DNA of 64,000 nt from contig NZ_JBEPOK010000001.1 of the NCBI RefSeq assembly GCF_040546765.1, positions 3,720,001 to 3,784,000 of the forward strand, given 5' to 3'. This DNA comes from Arthrobacter sp. OAP107. GTDB lineage: Bacteria > Actinomycetota > Actinomycetes > Actinomycetales > Micrococcaceae. The position numbers and the translations under genes were made by a program. Shown here piece by piece: positions 26,514-33,997 of the stretch (position 1 is the first letter of the stretch; each line of letters starts with the position of its first letter). The notes beneath the pieces were generated by a model. That model was not told where the DNA came from, did no database searches, and worked only from the letters and a program-made list of their open reading frames with translations.

Positions 26514-26519
26514 ACACCT
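26514..26519 (-). promoter_or_regulatory. Candidate -10 (TAGGAT) for glmU
   Basis: A minus-strand TAGGAT just downstream of the tRNA-Gln gene and about 105 bp before the glmU GTG. It would give glmU its own promoter independent of the tRNA transcript. Confidence 0.4.
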
Positions 26520-26531
26520 CTGATGCAGCTG

Positions 26532-26603
26532 TTCCGCCCATAGGATTCGAACCTATACTCCACGGCTCCAAAGGCCGGGGTGCTGCCATTACACCAGAGC
26601 GGA
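26532..26603 (-). tRNA. tRNA-Gln (anticodon TTG)
   Basis: A 72-nt cloverleaf on the minus strand. The acceptor stem TCCGCTC pairs with GGGCGGA (one G-U), followed by discriminator A; CCA is not encoded. The anticodon loop CTTTGGA carries TTG, reading CAA glutamine codons. The T-arm contains the standard GGTTCGAATCC. It lies between the divergent TetR gene and glmU. Confidence 0.95.
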
Positions 26604-26750
26604 CCATGCCCGGGGCTAAGCCTGGGCACGAGAACCAATTCTGCCACGAACGTTGACGCTCGTGCGACCTCGGCGCTTCGGGTGCGCCGGCGCCGGCCGG
26701 GGCAGCGCGCCGGGACCCGGCACCGCCCCTGCCCGCCGCTTGACATAGGG

Positions 26751-26756
26751 CATGAT
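26751..26756 (+). promoter_or_regulatory. Candidate -10 for leaderless TetR mRNA
   Basis: CATGAT, then 6 nt, then the GTG start at 26763. The spacing places +1 on the start codon. No ribosome site is present. Confidence 0.35.
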
Positions 26757-26762
26757 GGGACG

Positions 26763-27449
26763 GTGAGCAACAGCACAGGGACAACTGACGGTCCGGGGAA
26801 CCAGCCAGCACGGCCCGAAGCAGCGGCGGCGCGCATCCCCCGGTCGCGGATGACCGGACCGCAGCGCCGGTCCCAGCTCATTGAGGTAGGCCGGTCCCTA
26901 TTCGCGATGCGGGGCCTGGACGGCACCACCATCGAGGAGATCGCAGCCGCCGCCGGCGTTTCCAAGCCGGTGATCTACGAGCACTTCGCCTCAAAGGAGG
27001 GCCTGTACACGCAGGTCGTCGAGTACGAGTTCCGCATCCTGCTCGCCGCCATCAACGACGCCCTGGCCGACGAAGCCAAGCCGCGCGTCCTGGTGGAACG
27101 CGCCGCCCTTGCCCTGCTCACTTACATCGAGGAACGCACCGACGGCTTCCGGATCCTCATGCGGGATGCTCCCCCGTCCCAGCCTGAAGGCGCCTTTTCC
27201 ACCCTGCTCTCGCACGTGACCGCCCGCGTTGAACACATCCTGTCCGACGAATTCGCCCGCCGCGGGTTCAGCGCGGTGGACGGCGCCATGTACGCGCAGA
27301 TGCTCGTGGGCATGGTGGCGATGACGGGCCAGTGGTGGCAGGACGCCCGCCAGCCCGACAAACGCGCCGTCGCCGCCCACCTGGTCAACCTCGCCTGGAA
27401 CGGCCTGACCGGCCTCAAAAAGGACCCGGAGCTTCGCAGCGAGCCGTGA
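26763..27449 (+). CDS. TetR/AcrR-family transcriptional regulator
   Basis: A 228-aa one-component repressor. After a polar tail of about 30 residues, the helix-turn-helix domain spans roughly residues 36-85, with GRSLFAMRGLDGTTIEEIAA and AGVSKPVIYEHFASKEGLY. The remaining helices form the ligand/dimer domain, with WWQDARQPDKRAVAAHLVNL near the end. I use the GTG at 26763; no good ribosome site precedes it, which fits the leaderless promoter candidate. An internal ATG at 26850 (MTGPQRRSQ) is an alternative. It is divergent from tRNA-Gln/glmU and converges with the ABC-F gene. No target gene is evident next to it. Confidence 0.86.
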   Translation: MSNSTGTTDGPGNQPARPEAAAARIPRSRMTGPQRRSQLIEVGRSLFAMRGLDGTTIEEIAAAAGVSKPVIYEHFASKEGLYTQVVEYEFRILLAAINDALADEAKPRVLVERAALALLTYIEERTDGFRILMRDAPPSQPEGAFSTLLSHVTARVEHILSDEFARRGFSAVDGAMYAQMLVGMVAMTGQWWQDARQPDKRAVAAHLVNLAWNGLTGLKKDPELRSEP

Positions 27450-27520
27450 TTTCCTGCTCACCTTCCGGGTGCTCTCGGGAACTGGCGGAGGCGGGGCACG
27501 GGCACCCAGCCCTCAACCAA

Positions 27521-29359
27521 TTAGTCGCCGAGGACTTCTGACGCCTCCAGCCATTCGAGCTCAAGGGCGTCCTTTTCGTCGGTCAGGTCTTTGAGCTGCC
27601 TGTTGAGGTCGCCGAGGCGTTCGAAGTCGCCGTCGTTGGTGCTGGCGGCCATCTGGACGTGGATCTTCTCTTCCTGCTGGGCGAGCTTGTTCAGCTGGCG
27701 CTCCACGCGGTTGAGGGACTTGCGGGCCTCGCGCTTCTCGGCTTCGGACGGCCCGGCGGGGGTTGCCTGCCCGGCGGCGGAGGGCCCGGTGACGGGGTTT
27801 CCGCCGCCGGTGACGGTGGAGCCGGCCAGGGCGTTCTCGCGGAGTTCGAGGTACTGGTCGACGCCGCCGGGAAGGCCGCGGATCTTGCCGTCGCCCAGCA
27901 GTGCCATCTGGTGGTCCGTGACGCGTTCGAGCAGGTAGCGGTCGTGGCTGACCACCACGAGGGTGCCCGGCCAGCCGTCAAGGACATCTTCGACGGCGGC
28001 GAGGGTGTCGGTGTCGAGGTCGTTGGTGGGTTCGTCCAGCATCAGCACGTTGGGCTCGCCCACCAGCAGACGGAGCAGCTGCAGGCGCCGCCGCTCACCG
28101 CCGGACAGGTCCCGGACGGGCGTCCACTGCTTCTGGTTGGTGAAGCCGAGCTGCTCGACGAGCTGGCCGGCCGTGAACTCCCTGCCGCCCACGTTGAAGG
28201 ACCGCTTTTCGCGCTCGATGACCTCGATGACGCGCAGGTCGGCGACGTCGTCGAGCTCCTTGACCTCCTGGGTCAGCACGGCGGTGACCACCGTCTTGCC
28301 CTTCTTGACCTTTCCGGCCGACGGCTGGATTTCGCCGTTCAGGAGCTTGAGCAGGGTGGTCTTGCCGGCGCCGTTGACGCCGACGAGGCCCAGCCGTTCC
28401 CCCGGCGCGAGCCGCAGGGTGATGTTGTTGAACAGCTTCCGGCCGGCGTCCTGTTCCGGATCGCCGCCCTCGAAGTCCAGCGAGACGTTCTCCAGGTCCA
28501 GCACGTCCTTGCCCAGGCGCGCGGTGGCCATCTTGTTCAGGGCTGTTGTATCGCGGGGCTCGGGGACGTCGGCGATCAGGGCGTTGGCCGCCTCGATCCG
28601 GAACTTGGGCTTGGAGGTCCGGGCGGGGGCGCCGCGGCGCAGCCAGGCGAGTTCCTTCTTAACCAGCTGCTGGCGTTTACTTTCGACGACGGCCGCCGTG
28701 CGGTCGCGTTCGGCACGGGCCAGCACGTAGGCGGCGTAACCGCCGTCGAAGGGGTCAACGATCCCGTCGTGGACTTCCCAGGTCTTGTTGCAGACTTCGT
28801 CCAGGAACCAGCGGTCGTGGGTGACCACGAGGAAAGCGCCCTGGTTGGGCCGCCACCGGGTCTTCAGGTGCCGCGACAGCCAGGCCACGCCCTCGACGTC
28901 GAGATGGTTGGTGGGCTCGTCGAGCATGATGACGTCATGGTCCTCGATGAGCAGCTTGGCCAATGCGACGCGCCGCTTCTGGCCGCCGGAGAGGGCGTGC
29001 ACGTTGGCGTGCCAGTCGACGTCGGACACCAGGCCGCCCATGATCTCGCGGATCCGGGGGTTGGCGGCCCACTCGTGGTCTGCCTTGTCCCCCACGATCG
29101 CGGTTCCCACGGTCAGGTCGGCATCGAGCACGTCGCTCTGGTCCAGGTAGCCGACGTTGACGTCCCCGCGCTTGGTGACCCGGCCGGAATCCGGTGTGGA
29201 CCGCAGTGCCAGCAGCCGCATCAGTGTGGACTTGCCGTCGCCGTTCCTGCCCACCATCCCGATCCGGTCGCCCTCTTCGAGCCCAAGGGTGATGCCGTCC
29301 AAAACGGTGCGGGTTGCGTACGAGACCTTGAGGTTCTCGCCGCCGAGCAGGTGTGCCAC
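27521..29359 (-). CDS. ABC-F family ATPase (Uup/EttA-like)
   Basis: A 612-aa soluble protein with two ABC ATPase domains and no membrane segment, as in ribosome-associated ABC-F factors. First domain: Walker A GMVGRNGDGKSTL, signature LSGGQKRRVALAKLL and Walker B VIMLDEPTNHLD. Second domain: GLVGVNGAGKTTLLKLL, LSGGERRRLQLLRLL and VLMLDEPTNDLD. The C-terminal ~90 residues are a charged coiled coil typical of Uup-type proteins. It starts with GTG at 29359, 33 bp after the ispE stop. A translation or ribosome-rescue role is likely; a dedicated antibiotic-resistance role cannot be told from sequence. Confidence 0.92.
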   Translation of the reverse strand: MAHLLGGENLKVSYATRTVLDGITLGLEEGDRIGMVGRNGDGKSTLMRLLALRSTPDSGRVTKRGDVNVGYLDQSDVLDADLTVGTAIVGDKADHEWAANPRIREIMGGLVSDVDWHANVHALSGGQKRRVALAKLLIEDHDVIMLDEPTNHLDVEGVAWLSRHLKTRWRPNQGAFLVVTHDRWFLDEVCNKTWEVHDGIVDPFDGGYAAYVLARAERDRTAAVVESKRQQLVKKELAWLRRGAPARTSKPKFRIEAANALIADVPEPRDTTALNKMATARLGKDVLDLENVSLDFEGGDPEQDAGRKLFNNITLRLAPGERLGLVGVNGAGKTTLLKLLNGEIQPSAGKVKKGKTVVTAVLTQEVKELDDVADLRVIEVIEREKRSFNVGGREFTAGQLVEQLGFTNQKQWTPVRDLSGGERRRLQLLRLLVGEPNVLMLDEPTNDLDTDTLAAVEDVLDGWPGTLVVVSHDRYLLERVTDHQMALLGDGKIRGLPGGVDQYLELRENALAGSTVTGGGNPVTGPSAAGQATPAGPSEAEKREARKSLNRVERQLNKLAQQEEKIHVQMAASTNDGDFERLGDLNRQLKDLTDEKDALELEWLEASEVLGD

Positions 29360-29392
29360 GGGGAACTGCTTTCTGCTGTGAAGGTGGAAGTA

Positions 29393-30361
29393 TTAAAGGA
29401 GCGTATCGGAGATGATGCGGGCGCCGGGCACCGGGCCGTGGACGGCCAGGGCGGTGAGGCCCTTGTGCTCCAGCTGCCCGGCGAGGTCCTCCGCCGCTTC
29501 GGGATTGGGGGCCAGAAGCGCCACGGTGGGACCGGACCCGGAAACGATCCCGGCGATGGCTCCGCAGGATTCGCCGAGGCCCAGGGTATCCCGGAGTCCG
29601 GGGGCGAGTTCGATGGACGCCCGCTGCAGGTCGTTGACCAGCACCCGGCCCAGGGCATCGGCGTCGCCGCCGCGCAGGGCCTGCAGGATCTTGGGGTCCA
29701 CCGCCGTGGGCTCCTCGGCGTCCAGGCCCTCGGCGTCGCGGAGCCGGTCCAGGGTGCGGAAGACCTCCGGGGTGGACAGCCCGAACTCGGCCGTCACCAG
29801 CACCCAGTCCATCTGGGCCTTCGCCAGTGCAGGCGACAGGTCATCCCCCACGCCCAGCCCCACGGCCGTGCCGCCCAGCAGTGCAAAGGGAACGTCCGCT
29901 CCGAGCTCCGCGGCAAGCTGGGCGAGCTCGTCCCGGGACAGGCCGCTGTTCCACAGCGCGTCGCACGCCAGGAGCGTGGCGGCGGCATCCGCGGAACCGC
30001 CGCCCATGCCGCCCGCCACGGGCACCCGCTTGGTGATTTCAAGGTGCACGCCGGTGGAGTGTTCGGACACATCGGCCATGATGGCGGCCGCCTTGTAGGC
30101 GAGATTCCGCTCGTCGAGCGGGATGTCCACGCCGTCGAGGTCCAGCGTGCTGTCCGGGCTGATGCTGACGGTGATGCCGTCGGATGACGTGCTGGTGGCC
30201 GCGACTTCCTCGTACAGCGACACAGCCAGGTAGACGCTGGCCACGGAGTGGTAACCGTCCGGCCGCAGCGGCCCCACATCCAGCGAGACGTTTACTTTGC
30301 CGGGGGCCTTGACCCGGACGGTCCTCGCAGCAAAGCGCCCCTTCAGGCCGTGGAGCGCCAT
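29393..30361 (-). CDS. ispE: 4-diphosphocytidyl-2-C-methyl-D-erythritol kinase
   Basis: A 322-aa GHMP kinase that phosphorylates CDP-methylerythritol in the non-mevalonate isoprenoid pathway. The N-terminus carries VKAPGKVNVSLDVGPLRPDG, the ATP loop is PVAGGMGGGSADAAA, and a third GHMP motif is in SGSGPTVALL. Its ATG overlaps the rsmA stop by 1 nt, so translation is coupled. The order tatD-rpfB-rsmA-ispE is conserved across actinobacteria including Mycobacterium. Confidence 0.96.
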   Translation of the reverse strand: MALHGLKGRFAARTVRVKAPGKVNVSLDVGPLRPDGYHSVASVYLAVSLYEEVAATSTSSDGITVSISPDSTLDLDGVDIPLDERNLAYKAAAIMADVSEHSTGVHLEITKRVPVAGGMGGGSADAAATLLACDALWNSGLSRDELAQLAAELGADVPFALLGGTAVGLGVGDDLSPALAKAQMDWVLVTAEFGLSTPEVFRTLDRLRDAEGLDAEEPTAVDPKILQALRGGDADALGRVLVNDLQRASIELAPGLRDTLGLGESCGAIAGIVSGSGPTVALLAPNPEAAEDLAGQLEHKGLTALAVHGPVPGARIISDTLL

Positions 30362-31248
30362 CAGGCCTCCGAGGCGTTGCGGGCTTCGGCAATCCGCGCG
30401 AACGCGGCAATGTCGATCACTTCGCCGCGCGCCGTGGGGTCAACCCCGGCCGCCACCAGGCAGCGTTCCGCTTCGGCGGCGCTGCCGGCCCACCCGGCCA
30501 GGGCTGCGCGGAGCGTCTTGCGGCGCTGCGCGAACGCCGCATCAATAACGGCGAAGACCTCCTTGCGGCTGGCGGTGGTGGCCGGCGGCTCGCGGCGGGT
30601 GAAGGCCACGAGGCCGGACTGGATCTTGGGGGCCGGCCAGAACACATTCATGCCGATGACGCCGGCCTTGCGCATGCTGCTGTACCACGCGGCCTTGACC
30701 GAAGGCACCCCGTAGATCTTGGATCCGGGTTCGGCGGCGAGCCGGTCGGCCACTTCGTCCTGGACCATCACGAGGCCGTGCCGGATGGACGGGAAGTGCT
30801 GCAGCAGGTGGAGCACCACGGGCACCGCGACGTTGTAGGGCAGGTTGGCGACGAGCGCTGCGGGCTCGGCCGGCAGTTCAGTCACCTTCATGGCGTCGGC
30901 GAGGACCAGGTGGAAGTCGCCGGTGGAGTCGGGCCGCCATTGCCGGATGGTCTCCGGCAGCTTCGCAGCCAGGACGGGGTCAATTTCGACGGCGACCACC
31001 GCCTTGGCGGCGTCGAGGAGCCCCAGCGTCAGTGACCCCAGCCCGGGCCCGATTTCGAGGACCGTCTCGTCCGCGCCGATGCCGGCGGCGGCCACGATCC
31101 TGCGGATGGTGTTGCCGTCGATGACGAAATTCTGGCCAAGCGTCTTGGTGGGGCGGACGCCGATCTCCCCGGCCAGCCTGCGGATATCGGAGGCACCGAA
31201 CAGTGGCGCGGGCGCGGTGCCGGAGGCGGAGGGGGTCGGGTCAGTCAC
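30361..31248 (-). CDS. rsmA: 16S rRNA A1518/A1519 dimethyltransferase
   Basis: A 295-aa KsgA-type methyltransferase that dimethylates two adjacent adenines at the 3' end of 16S rRNA during 30S maturation. Motifs are [14 protein letters not shown], the SAM loop [16 protein letters not shown], the acidic [11 protein letters not shown], the catalytic [13 protein letters not shown], and the C-terminal [12 protein letters not shown]. It starts with GTG at 31248; a TAGGAT lies exactly 6 nt before that GTG and no ribosome site is present, suggesting leaderless expression in addition to any read-through from rpfB. Confidence 0.96.
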   Translation of the reverse strand: MTDPTPSASGTAPAPLFGASDIRRLAGEIGVRPTKTLGQNFVIDGNTIRRIVAAAGIGADETVLEIGPGLGSLTLGLLDAAKAVVAVEIDPVLAAKLPETIRQWRPDSTGDFHLVLADAMKVTELPAEPAALVANLPYNVAVPVVLHLLQHFPSIRHGLVMVQDEVADRLAAEPGSKIYGVPSVKAAWYSSMRKAGVIGMNVFWPAPKIQSGLVAFTRREPPATTASRKEVFAVIDAAFAQRRKTLRAALAGWAGSAAEAERCLVAAGVDPTARGEVIDIAAFARIAEARNASEA

Positions 31249-31254
31249 CTAGGT

Positions 31255-31260
31255 ATCCTA
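31255..31260 (-). promoter_or_regulatory. Candidate -10 for leaderless rsmA mRNA
   Basis: A minus-strand TAGGAT, 6 nt, then GTG at 31248. No ribosome-binding site precedes the start. Confidence 0.5.
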
Positions 31261-31307
31261 TCCCGGCGTCCCACATGGAACGGGGTTCGGTGTCGGCAGG
31301 CACGGCA

Positions 31308-31340
31308 AAGGCCGGGCCCGGAAGTTCCGGACCCGGCCTT
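31308..31340. terminator. Terminator after rpfB
   Basis: 15-bp arms with one mismatch (31308-31322 and 31326-31340, AAGGCCGGG...CCCGGCCTT) around a 3-nt loop, 77 bp after the rpfB stop. The flanking A/T runs are short. It separates rpfB from rsmA. Confidence 0.65.
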
Positions 31341-31416
31341 CGCGGCCGCCGCGGCTGTGGTCAGCTGCCGCGGTGGCGGGGGTCTGCTTGTGCCAGTGGT
31401 TGCCGGCGCCGGTGGA

Positions 31417-32604
31417 CTAGCTGCTGGCGGCCCAGCCGCAGCCCCACGGCTGCAGGCCGCGCTCCGCGTAGATGCGGTTGGCGATGTCGATCTGCTGCGC
31501 CTTGGACGCCTGGCTGGCGTTCGGGGCGTAGGCGCCGCCGCCGGCGCCGATCCAGGTCTGGATATCGAACTGCAGGCCGCCGTAGTAGCCGTTGCCGCTG
31601 TTGATGGACCAGTTGCCGCCGGATTCACACTGGGCGATCTTGTCCCACATGCCCGCGTTCATCATGGCCGGGGCTGCTGCTCTGGTGTTCCCGCCGTCGG
31701 CCTCTGCGGCTGCTGCCGGCTTGGGCGCTTCCTTGGTGCCGACCGTGATCTTCTCAGTTACCGGCTCGCGGGTGGTGGTCTTGGAGACGAGCGTCCGGGA
31801 GGCCTCCCGGCCGTCGACCAGGACCAGCTTGTAGGTCAGGGTCGTCTCGCCGGCAACGCCTTCCTGGGTGACCTTTTCTTCGCCCTTGGGAAGGGTGGCG
31901 CTGTCCGTTGTCAGGGTCTGGAACGCGATATCTTCGGTGATGGTGGCGGTCTTGCCCGAAACGCGGGACACCTTGATCACCATGTTGTTGACCACCGGGG
32001 CGTGCGCCGGCTGCGATGTCCGGTCGGCGGAGGCCAGCCGAATGCCCGCGTCCTTGAGGACCTCGCCGACGTTGGCGGCTGTGGTGGTGGTCTTCCTGGC
32101 CTTGCCGTCGGCGATGATGCTGACGGTCTTCGGCGTCGAGATGGCCACGAACGAACCGTCCACTGCCAGCTGCGCGTCCTTCGGCACGGAGAGCTCCGAA
32201 GAGCTGGCCACACCGAGCTGGGTCACGAGCCCGCCCACGTCCTGAGCCGTGGTGCTTACGGTTTTCTCTGCACCGTCCAGGCTGACTTTCACGGCCTTGG
32301 CCATGTTCACGTTGATGACGGAGCCGTTCTCAACACTGGCGCCCAGCGCGGGAGAGACGCGGTCGGCCGGGTGCAGCTCGACGTTCGCGCTCTTGACCAC
32401 CTGCTCGACGGTGCCGCCGAAGGTCTGCACGGAGCTTACTTTCCCGTCGACGTTCAGGGTGACTGTCTTGTTGCTGCCCACGAAGGCAACGAGCCCCAGC
32501 ACGAGGGCCGAGAGCACCACCAGCTGCGTGCCGACCTTGATGAAACTGAACTTGCCGTCTGACGTGAAGAAGTTGACCACGATTGCCCGTAACTTTTGAG
32601 CCAT
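31417..32604 (-). CDS. rpfB: Resuscitation-promoting factor RpfB
   Basis: A 395-aa exported peptidoglycan hydrolase that promotes regrowth from dormancy. A single N-terminal hydrophobic anchor (about residues 24-43, LVVLSALVLGLVAFVG) is followed by three DUF348 ubiquitin-like repeats (starting KTVTLNVDG, KAVKVSLDG and KTVSIIADG), a G5 domain, and an Ala/Pro linker. The C-terminal ~75-residue lysozyme-like catalytic domain has the catalytic glutamate in IAQCESGGNWSIN and ends PWGCGWAASS. The start is uncertain: I use ATG 32604 (MAQKLRAIV); ATG 32628 is the other option, and neither has a clear ribosome site. The ~200-nt leader is structured and preceded by a GTAAC-type repeat (32799-32814). 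Confidence 0.93.
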   Translation of the reverse strand: MAQKLRAIVVNFFTSDGKFSFIKVGTQLVVLSALVLGLVAFVGSNKTVTLNVDGKVSSVQTFGGTVEQVVKSANVELHPADRVSPALGASVENGSVINVNMAKAVKVSLDGAEKTVSTTAQDVGGLVTQLGVASSSELSVPKDAQLAVDGSFVAISTPKTVSIIADGKARKTTTTAANVGEVLKDAGIRLASADRTSQPAHAPVVNNMVIKVSRVSGKTATITEDIAFQTLTTDSATLPKGEEKVTQEGVAGETTLTYKLVLVDGREASRTLVSKTTTREPVTEKITVGTKEAPKPAAAAEADGGNTRAAAPAMMNAGMWDKIAQCESGGNWSINSGNGYYGGLQFDIQTWIGAGGGAYAPNASQASKAQQIDIANRIYAERGLQPWGCGWAASS

Positions 32605-32701
32605 CCGGGCACGGGGAAAAACGCACATGGGGGACCCGCGCGGTCACCGAAGTGGTGGCTCCGGGCAGGCCGGAGCAGGCCGCAGGCATGTGCGTCGCCA
32701 C

Positions 32702-32751
32702 ACTCACATGGCAGGGCATCCGTAGGCGCCCTGCCTGTCACGAAAGTGAGT
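32702..32751 (-). ncRNA. Structured 5' leader of rpfB (candidate cis-regulatory RNA)
   Basis: On the minus strand a core stem of 8 bp (GGCAGGGC with GCCCTGCC, 32710-32735) is closed by ACTCAC/GTGAGT (32702-32707 and 32746-32751) across an asymmetric internal loop. It lies between the AT-rich promoter zone (32783-32835) and the rpfB start. It does not match the c-di-AMP riboswitch consensus as I remember it. A terminator for tatD is the simpler alternative. Confidence 0.35.
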
Positions 32752-32782
32752 TACATCATCCGGAGGCCTTCCCCGACCCCGG

Positions 32783-32788
32783 CTAATA
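32783..32788 (-). promoter_or_regulatory. Candidate -10 (TATTAG) for rpfB
   Basis: The hexamer lies in the AT-rich patch 32783-32835, the lowest-GC stretch nearby, about 180 bp before the rpfB start. No good -35 is seen. Confidence 0.35.
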
Positions 32789-32798
32789 GTTTTTCACT

Positions 32799-32814
32799 GT
32801 AACCGAAGCGTTAT
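32799..32814 (+). promoter_or_regulatory. GTAAC-N6-GTTAT direct repeat (MtrA-like box) before rpfB
   Basis: Two GTAAC-type pentamers (32799-32803 exact; 32810-32814 GTTAT, 3 of 5) spaced 11 bp centre to centre, next to the rpfB promoter. MtrA response regulators of actinobacteria bind GTAAC-type direct repeats with about one helical turn between copies and control rpfB in M. tuberculosis (recalled). MtrA itself is not in the window. Confidence 0.4.
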
Positions 32815-32874
32815 AAAGCATCCAAAATATTTGCCTACCAGGTATGCATTTCCGCTCGGACGGCCTGCAGGGGC

Positions 32875-33762
32875 CTAGTCCCAGGATCCGTACGCCCGCA
32901 CGGTATTTGCGCTCACCTGGGCGCACAGCCCGGACAGGTCCTTTTCTGTCAATTCCGCCATCGCCCGCACGGTGTACGGGACCATGTAGCTGGCGTTGGG
33001 GCGGCCGCGGTGCGGGTGCGGGGTGAGGAACGGCGAGTCGGTTTCAACCAGCACCAGTTCCGGATCGGCGACGGCGAGCGCCTCCCTGAGGTTGGTGGCG
33101 TTCTTGAAGGTCAGCGTCCCTGCGAAGGACATAAACCATCCTTCGCTGTTGCAGATCCGCGCGAGCTCGGCGTCCCCCGAAAAGCAGTGGAACACCACCC
33201 GTTCCGGAGTGCCTTCCTCGCGCAGGACCTGGACCACGTCGTCGTGGGCGTCCCGGTCGTGGATCTGCAGGGTCCGGTCCAGCCGCTTCGCGATATCGAT
33301 GTGCCGGCGGAAGGAGTAACGCTGATGGGCCAGCCCCTCGCCTTCCGTGCGGAAGAAGTCCAGGCCGGTTTCGCCGATGGCGCGCACACGGGGGTGGGCG
33401 GCGAGCTCCTCGATTTCCGCGAGGGCATCCTCAAGCTCACCGCGGGCGGCATAGTCCGGCGCATCATTCGGATGGAGGGCCACGGCCCCCAAAAGGCGTA
33501 GATCCAGGTCGACGGCGCGGACGGTAAACCTCGAGGATTCGAGGTCGCAGCCCACCTGCACCGCACCGCACACACCCACGGCTTCGGCCGCATCGAGGGC
33601 AGCCGCAATGTCCACCCGGACATCGTCAGTCGGGAAGTCCAAGTGCGTGTGGTTGTCCATCACGGGAACCGGCAACGGTTCGGGCGCCGGCGGGAAGCCG
33701 CGCTTGCCGGAGCCGTCGCTGCCGGGAACACGGTAGGGCCGGGGAGTCAGGGAATGCCGCAT
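32875..33762 (-). CDS. TatD-family metal-dependent hydrolase
   Basis: A 295-aa TIM-barrel nuclease/deoxyribonuclease-like hydrolase. The metal ligands appear in order: DNHTHLDF (residues ~36-43), AIGETGLDFF, LQIHDRDAHDD, VVFHCFSGD and ETDSPFLTPHPHRG. The first ~33 residues are a basic, Pro/Gly-rich extension before the barrel. The ATG follows TAGGCT by exactly 6 nt. The intervening GGAGGA is too close to the ATG to be an ideal ribosome site, so the mRNA may be leaderless. It lies upstream of rpfB, as in other actinobacteria. Confidence 0.93.
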   Translation of the reverse strand: MRHSLTPRPYRVPGSDGSGKRGFPPAPEPLPVPVMDNHTHLDFPTDDVRVDIAAALDAAEAVGVCGAVQVGCDLESSRFTVRAVDLDLRLLGAVALHPNDAPDYAARGELEDALAEIEELAAHPRVRAIGETGLDFFRTEGEGLAHQRYSFRRHIDIAKRLDRTLQIHDRDAHDDVVQVLREEGTPERVVFHCFSGDAELARICNSEGWFMSFAGTLTFKNATNLREALAVADPELVLVETDSPFLTPHPHRGRPNASYMVPYTVRAMAELTEKDLSGLCAQVSANTVRAYGSWD

Positions 33763-33768
33763 TCCTCC

Positions 33769-33774
33769 AGCCTA
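33769..33774 (-). promoter_or_regulatory. Candidate -10 for the tatD-family gene
   Basis: A minus-strand TAGGCT with 6 nt (GGAGGA) to the ATG at 33762. Confidence 0.5.
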
Positions 33775-33830
33775 GCGGCCGCCCCGGCCGTGTCTTTCCC
33801 ACCGCCGCGGGCTGTGCCTCGTCCCCCGGC

Positions 33831-33870
33831 TTTACCCGTAGATTACGCTCGGCATTACCCGGAGATTTAC
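33831..33870 (-). promoter_or_regulatory. Four-copy GTAAW array upstream of the MoxR operon
   Basis: On the minus strand, the pentamers GTAAA, GTAAT, GTAAT and GTAAA begin at 33870, 33858, 33846 and 33835, that is with periods of 12, 12 and 11 bp. All four therefore face the same side of the helix. A further GTAAC starts at 33917. This is the geometry expected for an oligomerising response regulator of MtrA/PhoP type. It lies in the divergent gap between tatD and moxR. Confidence 0.5.
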
Positions 33871-33997
33871 GGGGAACTCTCTGTTAGCCATGGCAGTTGT
33901 GTTAGTACGCTGGTTACGGACGGATGTGAGCGCCCACGAGGGCAACGGCAGACCTCCGCCGCTTCGTTCCGCTTCGTTCTGGGTTGAAAGGTTGCCG

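Noticed and set aside
26739..26745. TTGACA as a -35 for the TetR gene
   Set aside because: No -10 lies at 16-18 bp; the CATGAT element is only 5-6 bp away, so this is probably chance.
26410..26811. N-terminal extension of GlmU upstream of the GTG
   Set aside because: The frame runs through the tRNA-Gln gene; the GTG at 26409 has a good ribosome site and begins the known fold.
27659..30187. An 842-codon open frame antisense to the ABC-F and ispE genes
   Set aside because: It spans two well-recognised genes on the opposite strand and has only low-complexity composition.
32629..32874. c-di-AMP (ydaO-type) riboswitch before rpfB
   Set aside because: The conserved elements I expect (GGGTGAA-like and CAGCTAACC-like segments) are not present on the minus strand; only a generic stem is.
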